This document shows, one piece after another, positions 35,952 to 47,983 of a DNA stretch of 64,000 nucleotides. The stretch is from Toxoplasma gondii ME49. Its lineage: Eukaryota > Apicomplexa > Conoidasida > Eucoccidiorida > Sarcocystidae. Positions within the stretch are counted from its first letter, which is position 1. Each line of letters opens with the position of its first letter. The notes beneath the pieces are model-generated. The model made no database searches and was not told where the DNA came from. It saw only the letters and a list, made by a program, of their open reading frames with translations. A program made the translations under genes and the position numbers. Location: assembly GCF_000006565.2 (NCBI RefSeq), contig NC_031474.1:1643613-1707612 (forward strand), written 5' to 3'.

Positions 35952-37904
35952 TTTGCGATTGAACACAATGACAAGACCCCGAAGACGCTGCAGAAGGATG
36001 GAAGAAACACGCGCTTCGTGGCAGAAGGAAAGGTGAGAGGAGCCACCACAACGAAAAGAACCGGCTGTGACACCGACGGGGGTTAGACAACAAACAGACG
36101 AGAGAAAAACGCTTCCCTGGATTCAGCGCACAGGTGTTTCGACTGCAGTCCGAAAAAAGTGTGATGGAGAATTCCCTAGAGACACGTACGACGCATGCAA
36201 GCAACTGCTTTCACGCGTCGTGAGGAAAACGAACTGCGAAGCCCTTCACCTCGCGCTGTGTGAAAAAGGACGCTCAATTGCATCAAAACAATCTAGGAGA
36301 TGTCCTCTGAACAGATCCTTCGTCGTGAAGCGCGTCCCGCAACTCGTGGCAAAACGCTAGCATCCGATCCGCCTTAAATGGGCAGGCAGCACTCCAGAGG
36401 TATTCACATCCACGGCGGAGGAGAGGCTTTTCCCTACAAAAGAGAGAACTTGACGGCAGACAGAGACATCAGCAGGAGTTACGGCCATCGTAATGCGAAC
36501 ATATTCAAAGAAAATTAGAGAACAAATAAAGTGAAGGAGGTGTCCGAGAAGTTATGCCTGACTCCAGGAACCTGGTGACTACGTGAAGCCAACGCGCGGT
36601 GAAGACGGGCACGATATCGAGACGGGGAGCCACAGTGAAACCGACACTTGGGAAAAACAATGAAGATACACATAAAGATTCACTTCCAAAGCACGATATA
36701 CGAGGATGAGATAGGGAGACAAATAAGAGACATTAAAGTAGCAGCAGGCCGGTGTCGAAAGAGGACAGCGGGGCGGTGGAACGCGAGAAACACTGCACAC
36801 TCGTAGAGACTGCTTGACCGACAGTTGGAAAGATTATTCGAAAAATGCGATGGTACGAAATCCCTGGGGAAGCATCAGCTCTTGTGGCAACAGAATTTTT
36901 TCCAGAGGCAGTGAATGTTTCTGTGGAGGGATGGGCCAAAAGCATCTAGAACGGGGATAGACGCTTCCCTAGAGGAACCGGATAAACAGAAATCCATGAC
37001 AGTAACGAACAGTCCACTTTTGCCGGCCAATAGAGATTTCCACCGCTGGATAATTGTTTCCTTCTTGGTTCGTGCGAAAAAAAGAACAGGATACGAGGAG
37101 GTAAGGAGAGGAACTGAGCGAGACGGTATTTTGTAGGCCACTCAGACACAAACAAGATGACGCTTTCTGCTCCTGTCCATGCCTTAACGAGGATGAAACA
37201 ACGAAAGGAGAAAAGCGCTTTAATTTCAGCAGATAGCGCCAGCTTTCAAAGCGCGGAAAAAGGCAACTCCCACACACCTATGGCAAAGAGAGGAACTTCG
37301 AACAACGCTGACCATGCCCCAGGGACGATCCCTTTCGTACGATGTGCATGCACCAGCCTGCTCGTGGTTGGGGACGCAGAAACATCAGCGCACTCACAAG
37401 TGGAGAAAAAAACCTTCGGGGGCAGCGGTGGATCTCCGGACAAACCTCCCAAAAAAGTACAAGAGCATATGCCAGAGGTTTGAGAGAGGGTATTCGCGGA
37501 AACTGATCGCAACTGTCCGGTGCATCTTACAGGTACTGTTGTATACATGGTTCGAAGCCGGAGGGTTCCATTGGCTCTTCCAGACTCTTTGCGCAGCGTC
37601 CCAATAGAAAGGTGGCTCACATCCTGTTGTTGGGCCCGTCGAAGGAAAGAGAATGCGTACATTGTTTCAGGTCTTTGTTTCGAGTTTCCGTCTGAGGTAT
37701 GTCGCTCCATAAGTAGAACATTCACGCTGCAAGCCCACGGTCCCTGTCCATTCCCTATGAACAGATGTTGTGCGTTGGGTCTGGTAGTCTCGGAGAAAAA
37801 CTGGTTCCCTGCTCGGCGAGCCAAAGCAGGCACTGTCTATACACCCGACGACACTCGAAAGCGTGCAATCGCGCTAATCCTTGTTCCTCTCATTTCAAAG
37901 CACT
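35952..37904. other. Divergent promoter region between SF3B1 and histidine-phosphatase gene
   Basis: 1.95 kb between two gene starts pointing apart. It holds GCATGC at 36193 (about 240 bases upstream of the SF3B1 ATG) and TGCATGCA at 37345. Open frames such as 37246-37833 (-) and 37520-37945 (+) overlap each other on opposite strands and have no motif, so I do not call them genes. Confidence 0.5.
37345..37352. promoter_or_regulatory. Palindromic TGCATGCA element in the SF3B1/phosphatase divergent region
   Basis: Third perfect intergenic TGCATGCA, about 560 bases upstream of the ATG at 37905. Same known coccidian motif class; a role here is inferred only. Confidence 0.3.
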
Positions 37905-40900
37905 ATGGCCAACGACAGTTGCCAGCCGTCTCCGTCCGGCGCTGAAGCGATGGTCCATAGTGCAGCGGAGGTCACCGATGCCAGTGCCATGCCTCAAGAT
38001 GCGTGCGACCCTAGAGGTTGTTGCGATTCTAGGCGCTCTTTTGTTTCTGCAACCGCTCCTCTTGCTTCCGGAGGTAATCCTCGACGCGTAACCGGTACTG
38101 TTGTGGAAGATGCTGATTCGGACTGTAGGGCTAACGTAAGTGCGCTTATGCTGACCAAAAAGCCGGCTCAGACACATCGGGTGTACCGGAAACGGTTCTA
38201 CTTCGTTCGCCATAGCCAGTCCCAGAATAATGCAGTGAGTTTGAACGATCAGGCTCCAGTGCTGAACCTTGCGGTTCCTTCCAACTACCCAAGTACCGCC
38301 GCGAACAAAAGACCAGGAGAATCTCCAAGTCCTTGTGCGGCGGAAGAGCCGCGCAAGCACCGTCGCTGTTCGACGATGCCCTTTAGGTCGCAGCAGCGTT
38401 CGTGTTCAGTGAAGACCGAAACAAGCGGTGCAACAGCCGCGGACACTGTTCTCAGGCGCGTACCTGATCCACCAATCACGGAACTGGGCAGAACGCAGGC
38501 CGTTCAAGCAGCCCGCTGGGTGCAGGAGCATGTCCGCCAGGTTTTGCAGCGACCTCAGCGTCGACAAAGAGATGACGAGGAACGAATCGTGCAGTCACCT
38601 GAAGTGACGAGAATTGTCTGTTCACCGATGCGGCGCTCTGTCGAGACAGCTTGTGAAATCAGCAAGGTGAGAAAATTCTGTCCCCAACCGCAAGCACAAG
38701 TAGCAAGCAACTACAGTTGCACGCAGCGTTATATCATCAGTCGCGGGCACAGTGATATCCTAAAACGTTGTTTCAGGGTGCCGTGGGCCAAACAAGGAGC
38801 CTATGAGTAATTGATTACAGACATAGTGTCAATCGAGTACCTCATTAAACGGTTTGACAATGACGCGCCTGATTGGTTTTGGTCGTGAGTTGTTTTCTAA
38901 ATGAGCTTAAGTGGAAAAATGCCAGTTAGAACCAACTGTCTTTGGCACGGTTTGTGTTTCGCTGGTTCCACGCAGGTCCTTCAAGCTGAAGTCTACATCC
39001 TTCCTCTGCTTTTCGAGCAAGGCGGCCTTTTCCGGGGGCCGCGGAAATTCCGCGCCGGCTGCCGCTTTTCAGTCGGAGACAGCGGCTCCACATCCAGCGG
39101 AACCACGATTTTGGACCCCACCGAAAGTGACCTCTCTCAGAAGCAAGTCAGACAACACGATGGCAGTGACCAGGAGACACTCATGGACCCCGGGCGGAAT
39201 GAGAGAAGTCTCCAAGAATTCAGGACAGACGACGGTCTCGGCAGTGGTGATGCATCTTTTGGCATGACGCTCGAGGAAATCCTTGAGGTTATCCCCCATG
39301 CCAAAGTGATTCGTGTGTCTGTCGCGAACGGCGGAAACTGTCATGGGTCGCAACCCAAATCACAGGTGCAAGATATCAGGTCTGAACGCGATGTTCGTGC
39401 GCATGCAACTACCTCAAGAGCGCAGAACTCACTTGAGCGCAATGGAGAGCCACGATCGATTGACTCGTCGTGTTTCAGAGAAAAAGACCGAGAAGGAAGC
39501 GTTGGCGGGGGTTACTGCCCCGATTGGCCTGATGCAAGGCGACAACCATGGTGGAAAGGCGGCAGGGAAACGCTTATCCAGACCGTTGAACGAGCGCGAC
39601 AGGTGATTCTGTGAGTTCCTTATTTGGTCTTCTACACTTGCTGCATACTATCGTTTTGCAGGTCTGATCTCGTAACCTCGGGTGCTTGTGCTCACCGATT
39701 CTACATATGGATATTTTCATGTGATATTGCTAGGTATTAGAGGTCCCTAGAGTTTCTGCCGTTTAAAGAAAGCGGAATGCATTTTGTGCGCAGACGAAAC
39801 GGATCGTATTGTCGTACATTGACCAGAGGTGTGCCATCTTCGACAACGGTTGATGTTCACACCGTTTTCACTGGTTATTTTATCTCTCCAGCTCTCAGGG
39901 CATCTGCTTTCTTTTACACGACCCCTTGCCTCCTCCGTTTCGTTTGTTTCTTCGTTTCCTTCTTCGTCGCTGCAGTATGCCCAGCAAATGGAAGAGTCGT
40001 CATGAAACACAGATCGCGTAGTACTGGCAGTTCATATGTAAGGGTAGTGCCAGATGTTCCGAATTTAAAATCCCACTGGTCATCCGCCGCACATCTAGCC
40101 CGCATTGTGGCTCTCTTTAATGTAACTATCCTTCTTGGTCCTGCGTCCGTACTCTAGCTGGTGTCGACAGGATGAGGGATGAGTCTGAACCGAGAAAAAG
40201 GGGCAGGGCATCGGTGGCTTATGTTTCTCGGTGAAAAACAAGTCACTACGAAATGTGCTGGCCACATATGTTTTTCTGTCCGCCCATTCGTTGCCTGGGC
40301 ACCTGTCATCTCTGTGAATCGAAGAACTTTCTCCGTGGCTTGCGCTTCGCAGGTGGATGGAAGATCAGTGCATGCAAGCGGAGGAGATAGGCGGCAGTAT
40401 CTTGATGGTAATGCATGGCTTGATGATGGTGAGCTAGACTGCGGCAGAACTGCATTGTTATGTGCTCGCTGAGTCAGCAGTTGATGAGACAGATCATCGA
40501 AATAGACTCGTATGGGTTCACCAACTGTGGCCATCTCTCTGTCTTACCTGGTGTGCCAAAAACTGAGGGAAACGTTATGAAAACGTTCACGCAATATTAA
40601 GAGATGGCTTTTTCTTCCGAGCAAAGCTAGCTCGATGTAAGCTGTTTGAAAACAGTACCGGAGATCGGGAAACTGCATAGAGGTTTCTCACTTGTGAGTC
40701 GAGTGTTGTTTATTGTGTGATGTAGGATTTGCTGGTGAAAGCCTTGTTCTTCCCTTTTCCTTCTCGGGACTCGCCAGCGCCATATCTTGATTTGCTTCTC
40801 GAGTTTCTGCGGCATGAAGAGGCTGTTTCGGGGGTCCCGATCTACAACTTGCCCCAACAAGCAGCATATTTCCCGTCGAACAACTGCTCCTTCTGTTGTA

Positions 40901-41274
40901 TTGAACTGGCTGTAAGACCTATGCATCAACGAATTTGTGGACAAATGTCACTAGAAAACAAAGGTTGCACTCCCAGCCCAAAGAAAAACGGGATGCATCT
41001 CCGGCAGCCGCAGCGTCTCTCTGCGAAAAAGGAGTCGTTGGAAGAAGAGGCAGGACGACTCCACGGTGACGCAGTGCTGCGTGGAGAAAACTGTCAAACC
41101 ACAAATGACAATGTTTCGCGCGAATCGCGCGAGCGTGAAGGAGTGCGGCTGAGCTTCTGTGCGAATCAAGAGCCCAGGCTTGTCGCTGCATTGGTACAGT
41201 GGAATACGCAGGCTGTCGAGCCTCAGCTATATACAGGACATACCTTGGGTGCGTCTGTGCTTATGTCTATATAA
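37905..41274 (+). CDS. Histidine-phosphatase superfamily (phosphoglycerate-mutase-like) protein with insertions
   Basis: Four exons join in phase: 37905-38666, 38976-39610, 40353-40428 and 40726-41274, giving 673 residues. The family uses a phospho-His intermediate for phosphoryl transfer or hydrolysis. Exon 1 carries the catalytic motif FYFVRHSQSQNN (His103; RHS replaces the usual RHG), then after an 80-residue Ser-rich insertion DPPITELGRTQA, and IVCSPMRRSVETA, which supplies the active-site Arg. Exon 2 begins VLQAEVYILPLLFEQGG, contains a second disordered insertion, and ends with WW...ETLIQTVERARQ. The short exon 3 has the second catalytic His in ILMVMHGLMM (His487). Exon 4 has NNCSFCCIEL (the NCS strand) and a long charged tail ending near VQWNTQAVEPQ. 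The ORF starts earlier only at TTG, so the ATG at 37905 is chosen. Substrate is unknown. No signal peptide is visible. The last exon could be spliced again near its 3' end. Confidence 0.82.
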
Positions 41275-42395
41275 CATCCATGTTTGCCTGTGCCCGCTGG
41301 GAGTGCCTAGAGCCGCCATAAAACGTGAAACCTATCCACGTGCACATGTCAGACTGTGTCAATGGACTTGTCTCAATCCGTAAAGCCTGCCACCGTGGCG
41401 TGTCAAGTGCAGATACAAGGGGAAACGGCAGGCTGAAAAGATTAGTTTGTTTTGCTAATCGGAGCAATTCTGCGACACTACTGTACCATTGGCAACTACC
41501 AAACTCCCTCGTCAACCAGATGATAGAGCGTTTCGAAGCCAGGGCGACATACAATCAGAGTCTCTCTTGTAATAAAAAGCTTCTTTCAGAGTCGTGCGTT
41601 CGCAGGGGTGCAGCTATTAACAGATGCAACGCGGGTCAGTGTATCGTGCATCTGCAGGGAAGTCTATCCAAAAAGCCCGACTGAACTGAAACCTCGGGCC
41701 CACGTATTGTTTGCTTGTGCGAGGAAATGTGGACACACGGGTGCAGCCAGGAGTCAGCTACGGACATTAGCGTCCTGCGCCTGAGCCTTTTGTTTCAAGC
41801 TCGTATGTTGCAAGGGGGTAGCGGACGTAGCAAGCAGCGCAGAAAACGTGGTGCATGAGGTCACTTCTCACTCTGACCAAGCAGAGCAGGAGAAAAGACA
41901 ACTCGACATTCCTATTTATTAGACGAGCAGATAATCGCTATCCGTTGAGGTCTTGCCATAGATCCGGAGAAGCAACGCAAAGGATTCAAGCATTTTATCC
42001 ACGAAAAAAAGCTGCAACACTGCGACTTGTGTCACGTTGGGTGACAGCAAAGAATATGAAACGCAGGGGGTTGCTGTGACTGACCTCGTTGCAACGCACA
42101 GTGAATGCTCCAGTGTGGTCTACACAATGGGAATACAGAAAACAGCGGCTCTACGGAGACAGTTGCTGTTTCATTAACTCGCCTGACACTGTAGCGACCT
42201 TCAACACAGGTCTCGGCTCTGGGCCGCGCAGTGATTCTCACTGAAGGCAGAAGGAGACATCTACAACGAGAAACGGAGCTGCAACAAGAGGTGCCCATGT
42301 GGCACCTGTTGAACAGTGCTTGCATATTCGTGCTCCTCCCCCTCTTTTCGGGGTTTTCTGCTTCCAGCTTGAAGCATCAGCATGTGGTTCTGCCT
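41275..42395. other. Convergent 3' intergenic region
   Basis: Between the 3' ends of the histidine-phosphatase gene (+) and the Ser-rich protein gene (-). Short open frames only (41325-41684 and 41855-42079 on +, 42032-42325 on -), none with a motif. It likely holds both 3' untranslated regions. Confidence 0.5.
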
Positions 42396-45089
42396 TCATG
42401 AAGCACGGCCGTCGCACTGTGAGCGACTGCTCGTCCAGAAAACCAGACGCGCACCAGCACTGAGTTGAGCGCCATCCAACGTAGGACCTGGTTCTCGGGT
42501 GTTTTTTGATTTTTGAGTTGGAACATCCGCCTCCGAGGGAGCAGGCGTTTTTCCCCTGCTTGACGTCGGCTTCCTTGCGGACGCGACACTTCCCACCCGT
42601 TGTTTCCGAAGTCGTTGCGGCAGAAATGACTGAAAGACGGAGTCCATCTGTGGGCGTTGATCGTCTGATACTGCCCCGTCGCGCTCTGTATCGCTTAAAA
42701 TGATGGGCGTTTCCATATCACTGCAGTGTCTTCGAAAGCCAGCTCTCGCTGACGCATAGCGAACGTCGCCACCGACTCTAGCTGCCACGGCGGTGGCAGC
42801 CTTCAGATTGCTTTCACTGTCACCTGCGGCAGCAATCTTTGTGGGAGTCCTAAGCAACGGAGGAGGAGAGGAGGATCTTCTCGAATCACGGCGCGACCGT
42901 GAAGTTCGGCGTCCACCGGTCGAGAGGACCCCTGGTTTCCTCTCGTGTTGCAGATCTATAAGTTTTTTTTCGGAACGAGTAATCAGAGGCACAGCAGGCG
43001 CAGAAGATTGCAGCACGAATCGCCTATGTGCCGTAGCTGCAGAAGCCGGAGCGAGCCGCGACCGGAGAACTGCAATCCCTGGTGCATGTTCTCGCTCCAA
43101 ATGCTGGAGCACCTGAACCGAGGAACCGCATTCGAGAAGGGGGGAGAGTCTTTCGTGTGTGATGCGAGGCAGAGAGGGATCCAGATTTCCTGTCGCAGCC
43201 TGGCTGCTTCGCCACAAGCTCGTCTGCGGTTGTCCTACGGCGTCACCGCTCTCCGCAATTAGAGAAAAGGCTCCACGAGAGAGTATGGAAGATCTAGAAG
43301 AGAAGCTGCCTCTCAAGCTCAATTCCTCAAATCGCAACCCCAGCGAGCTGCACACGCTGGTGCTTCGTCTGCTGCTCATGCTCTGACTGCTCTCGAGAGA
43401 ATCCGACGAGACGGATACCGTTCGAGAAAACCGCCTGGACAGGCTCTGTCCAGAGAGGCCAGCCACGTCAGGCTGCTCCTCCACCGGGTGAAGACGATGT
43501 AGCACACTGCCACAGTGTTCGTTAATCGGGAGTGTCCGCTGCTGGTTAAACAGCTGACAACTCGAGTGTTCACGCTGAGACGCCTGAGAAAAAGTATCAT
43601 GTTGCCGATCCAGGCGCTCGATGTGTTCCGCAGCAGACTGTTCAATCATACCAGTGGCACCGGAATACTTCGGCACGAAAACAGCACTCCTATCCGTCAT
43701 CTCTTCCTTGGGCATATGAGTTTCACCGTTTTTCTCTGCCGACGCGAGTTCTCCGACGACTCGTCCGCTAGAAACGGGAGAATATTTTCTTGGTGTGTGT
43801 TGAGAGATTGAAATTTTTGTTGAAACGTCTTCAGATCGGCCTCCGTGAGAAGAGCGGTGGCCAGACGAAACCTCCGGGTGGACCACCATCGTCCTCCGCG
43901 CAGATCTGGAGACGGGCACAAGACGAGAGGAGGCAAGCATAGTTGATGTCATTCTCGATTGGTTACTATCAGGAGTCAAGACAGAATGCGGACGGAAACA
44001 GTCTGTCCCCTCAGCCTCCGGATCCACGCAGGTTGATCCCAGACGGTCGGCGGTGTGACCACCCTGATCCCTTCCCAGGGACAGTGTTTCTTCCTTCGCC
44101 ACTGTCGACGGTGTAGCTACCGCAGTTGATAGAGAGATTTGTCCTGGGCGTGAGGCACGGATCAAGACTTCTGCAGCAGGGGAGACCTCTCGAGGTACGA
44201 CGGACGGAGCCCCTGAATCATCTTTCAAATCATCGGCGGCATCACCACGGCTAGGGCCAGAAAGAAAGGGTCCATTCGCCGCAGGTGTGCCCGACTGAGG
44301 AGCCAGTCCGGCTCTGCGCTGATACAGCATTTGAAGGTTGAGAGAAGGCACCACCTGCATGCGGGGTAGTCTGTCAGAAGTGTGAGAGGCTGGAAACGAC
44401 GCATCCTTGCTTCCACTGCAGATTTTCCAGTCCGAGCGTTTCACAGTCCCTTCATCTTGAGAGGGTCCTATTGGCTGATGGCGGACCAGAGGATCCTTCG
44501 CCTGATCTGCAGGTTTCCGGTGTAGCTGCTCAACGGTTAGAGGGGAAGGTGACGGAAGACTTGCGGCATGCTTCGGAGTATCCTCAAACAGAAGAAAAGG
44601 TTTGTTACTGCCGAGAAGATCTTTGGACGCTGCATGATGGTCAGTCGACGAGGCAATGTGGCCATGTGGAAATGCATTTGGAGAAAAGTGGCCAATTTTT
44701 ACGGTCCCACTCCCGCCCCGAAGCTTCCGCTCTGCATGTGCTGCTGCTTTCCCGCCTCTCTGCATGCGAGGGTGGTCGGGCGAGTCGCGTCGACGGTAGC
44801 CGCCGTGAGAAGCAGTCCGGTGCCCGTGACTACTGACAGCTGTGCTCCGGGAGGTGGGCGCATCATCAGTCTGGCTTCGGTGCGATGACCGGGCGCAAGA
44901 GCTGCGGTAGGTACTCGGCAAGCTCCCCGCATCGCTTCCATCGAGACCATGAGTGACTGATGATACTGAGGACGAAGAGCGATACGTTGCAGGAATAATT
45001 TCCACTTCGTGCTGATCAATGACACACCTTACTGGACGGCAGAGCTCGCAGCAACAGCCACACAAGGCACCCGGCGCGAAGCAACTCAT
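42396..45089 (-). CDS. Ser-rich protein with Cys-rich N-terminus, unknown function
   Basis: Single-exon frame of 897 residues; the ATG at 45089 is preferred over an upstream GTG. The protein opens with MSCFAPGALCGCCCELC, seven Cys in the first 17 residues, a pattern suited to multiple palmitoylation and membrane attachment, as seen in several coccidian inner-membrane-complex and rhoptry-surface proteins. It lacks Gly at position 2, so N-myristoylation is not expected. The remainder is Ser/Arg/Thr-rich and probably disordered, with phosphosite-like stretches (SVSSDSLESSQSMSSRRSTS), RS-type segments near residues 700-730 (SRSRRDSRRSSSPPP) and a basic C-terminus. No catalytic domain or coiled coil is obvious. 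Membrane attachment is inference from composition, and an initial exon may be missing. The 5' side faces a 2.9 kb gap before the TSR gene. Confidence 0.72.
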   Translation of the reverse strand: MSCFAPGALCGCCCELCRPVRCVIDQHEVEIIPATYRSSSSVSSVTHGLDGSDAGSLPSTYRSSCARSSHRSQTDDAPTSRSTAVSSHGHRTASHGGYRRRDSPDHPRMQRGGKAAAHAERKLRGGSGTVKIGHFSPNAFPHGHIASSTDHHAASKDLLGSNKPFLLFEDTPKHAASLPSPSPLTVEQLHRKPADQAKDPLVRHQPIGPSQDEGTVKRSDWKICSGSKDASFPASHTSDRLPRMQVVPSLNLQMLYQRRAGLAPQSGTPAANGPFLSGPSRGDAADDLKDDSGAPSVVPREVSPAAEVLIRASRPGQISLSTAVATPSTVAKEETLSLGRDQGGHTADRLGSTCVDPEAEGTDCFRPHSVLTPDSNQSRMTSTMLASSRLVPVSRSARRTMVVHPEVSSGHRSSHGGRSEDVSTKISISQHTPRKYSPVSSGRVVGELASAEKNGETHMPKEEMTDRSAVFVPKYSGATGMIEQSAAEHIERLDRQHDTFSQASQREHSSCQLFNQQRTLPINEHCGSVLHRLHPVEEQPDVAGLSGQSLSRRFSRTVSVSSDSLESSQSMSSRRSTSVCSSLGLRFEELSLRGSFSSRSSILSRGAFSLIAESGDAVGQPQTSLWRSSQAATGNLDPSLPRITHERLSPLLECGSSVQVLQHLEREHAPGIAVLRSRLAPASAATAHRRFVLQSSAPAVPLITRSEKKLIDLQHERKPGVLSTGGRRTSRSRRDSRRSSSPPPLLRTPTKIAAAGDSESNLKAATAVAARVGGDVRYASARAGFRRHCSDMETPIILSDTERDGAVSDDQRPQMDSVFQSFLPQRLRKQRVGSVASARKPTSSRGKTPAPSEADVPTQKSKNTREPGPTLDGAQLSAGARLVFWTSSRSQCDGRAS

Positions 45090-47983
45090 CTTGTGCAGCA
45101 CCGCGGGGGGGAAGAGGAAATGGCCTAAAACGCCTCCTCGTCACGTGCAACTTCACCCCAAGGGGTTCGTCCTGCCTGCTAGAAAACCGTAGACAAAAAA
45201 CAATCAGAAGGTGCCACGCAGGGCAAACGAAGTAACACAGGGCACAAGTTACCCGACAAGAGACATTTCACGCTCGCACGTATGAGGTGATGCGTGAAAG
45301 AAGAGGCGGCTAGGGAAACTTGATGTGCACTGAGATATGCCGGGGAATTTTTACACACGAAAACAGCGGACATATTCCACGGATTTACTCGTGCTCAGCC
45401 TTCCTTAACGCGCGCAAACGTACATACTGCACGAGCGCCTTTCATGCTTTAGACACCATGAAAACCAGACTTGATCGAGTATCGTAAGGGTGAGGTCCTG
45501 AATCCCCTTATCTTCTAACTTGCATTGAAGCCTTTAGAGCAGCAGTGGCTGTGAGCCCAAATGCAAGGATCCCGGCTTAATCCTGTCAAGAACAACTGCT
45601 AGCATGAGAAGCTTGCACCCGTTCTCAGGCAAAGTCGCACCGGATTTCAGCGACAAAAGGGCTGGCAAAAAACAAGGGGGAGTAACACGAAGTTGGTGGG
45701 CCAAGAAGTGATAGATGCACAGGTTTAGGCGCCACCGTTGCCAGATATTCAGTTCTTCAAAACATCCGTACCACCGACTGAAATATCATCGTAAGCAATC
45801 TTGCGCCCAGCTGTAGATGCGGCAGACAGTCGGTCACGGCAGTGTACACAGAGAACTGTAGCGCGTTCCTGCAAGAATGGAGCCCCAAGAATTTCGGCTG
45901 TTCGGTGGCCTTCAGCACAGTGGTAAGCATTTGTTCCTTGGTGACAATAAAGGATCATTTCATCGTAAGACGCACTTTTCGCTGCGCATCGGTCGCAGCA
46001 GCAAGACACAAGAGCCAGCGAGCAGCACGAGCTAGCCGGCAAGGTGTACCGCCAGGACGACACAACACCCGGGAGCTTGCTCGATCAAGGCCCGCCTCTC
46101 ATTCTCCCACGCGTTTCCCTATTCTCCGAAATGTTGAGTTGTCGGGGAAGGGTTCATGTATCTGCTCAGCAACCGACAGTACATGTTTTTCATTACCGAT
46201 ACGTGCCGCCCACTTGTTACCGGAATGTAACAGGCTGCCTGCTACCGTGGACGCGCGAATATGTCTCCGCAAGTCACCCTCTTTTTCACCACTGCAACGG
46301 TGAGCAATCTCGGACAATGTGATACGTGTTACTAGAGGCTGCGGCCATGTCGGGATTCTGCTTAGCGATTGTCGTAACGAGGAAAGTGACTGTTGCATTG
46401 GTGTGACAACCGCCGGAATTACCGTCATGGGATAGCTTGTACGAGCTGTTGGTCTAAACAATTAGACTAACGGCGACTGAAGCGCTGCGCCACTTCTGCC
46501 GTGTGGCACTTACGAGTGTTGCCCTTTAAGCACTTGTGGCGCTCGAGGTTCAACTCGATAAATGAGCAGGAATGAGCGGAAACAGGGTGCCACTGAGGAC
46601 GGAAGCATACATTCGTCCTTCTTCTGAAGTCCCTCTGGGGAAACTGCGGAGTCGTGGAAAGACAAGGACGCGCTCCCTATGGCTGGCGACAGGACACAGT
46701 AAAGTAATTGTAGCTATGTGGTAGCGTAGAACAAAAGAAGTACGCCGAGGGAATCGCCCTTACCTCGTGATTTGCAATGAGGGTTTCAATAAAGATACTT
46801 TGTTTTTGTTCCGATGCGCGTGTATTTTGCAATTATGCACCAAAAGCATGATCTGGACTAACCCACCTCAACAGATAAACTGGCAGCTTGCCCGTTTTCC
46901 TGACATCGTGTACGTGCTGCAGCTGTTGCGCTGTGCCTCGTCGTGCAATGCCAGAGTAGAGATAATCTCCTTAGAAACATTTGGCTGTGCCAAGGCGGTT
47001 TGACTAGATGTGACTGCATGTAGAACGGAACAGCTCGCCTAATTAAGGGAAATGTAGATCAGTAACTTGCTGCCATCTGGGCGCTGCAGCTGTCGAAAGC
47101 ACATGTTTGACTCAGTCACTCCCTTCGTGTACGAAGCGCTGAATTCACTTCAGAGCTTCAGTAGCCGTCTCGGACACTGAGAGCTAGGCCTCTGGACATT
47201 TCAAAAGATCCTGCACCATAATTTCCATATGCTCCGTTGAGGAAGTGTTAGTGAAGTGCATTATACGAGGGAAGTATCTTGGCCTGAGTGAACTGACAGT
47301 GGTGGCATGAAGGAGATTTGGAGCGATCTTTATGGCGCAAAAGGGATGCTAAGTACTTGCCTGACAAAGTAATACGACGTCGCATGCCGCTCTTGACACT
47401 TATGAAGGTGTCCTAATGTGGTCATTGACTGGATGGCGCTTTCTGGTTCAGCTGTGGCCTACATGTGTAACGGAACCTGGTCACGAACCAACATGTGTAC
47501 CACCTGGTTTGTGATGGGGCTCGACTTGAATACGTATCAAACGAGAGCATTATGTTGCTATTCACCTCTTAACAGAGAGACACGCCGTCTTCCAGCGTTA
47601 GCCGGGGCCGCCCATTCAGGTCGTTGGCGTACAACAACCTGGTGCCACTACCCTCAGGCAACTGTTTACACTGGCGTTCCAATGGCTGCGCGATTTATTG
47701 TCACAACCCGTAGTCACCATTGATGTCTCATCAGCGGAGCCTGCGCGGCAACTGATACTTCACCGGTTATTTAGATGACTGCGGTGAGGATGCAAACTGA
47801 ACATCAAAGATAGAGAGGAGTCTCTGCTGTGCTTACGTAAGTCTCGCCCTCTTGAAACGCAATGGGATGGAGACAATCAGGCTTTCACTCGGACCTTCAG
47901 GATATATACATACGTATAAGTGCTCCTCGCTCCCAAACAGTGACACCCTTCACAGGGTTCATTTCTCATTTCAGAACAGGCAG
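45090..47983. other. 2.9 kb intergenic region, no gene seen
   Basis: Lies between the start of the Ser-rich gene and the 3' end of the TSR gene, both on the minus strand. Open frames 45842-46303 (+), 46099-46461 (-) and 47418-47723 (+) overlap or lack any family motif and probably are chance. An extra 3' exon of the TSR gene, if present, would lie at the right-hand end. Confidence 0.45.

Noticed and set aside
45842..46303. 153-codon plus-strand frame
   Set aside because: Overlaps other frames on both strands, has irregular composition and no motif.
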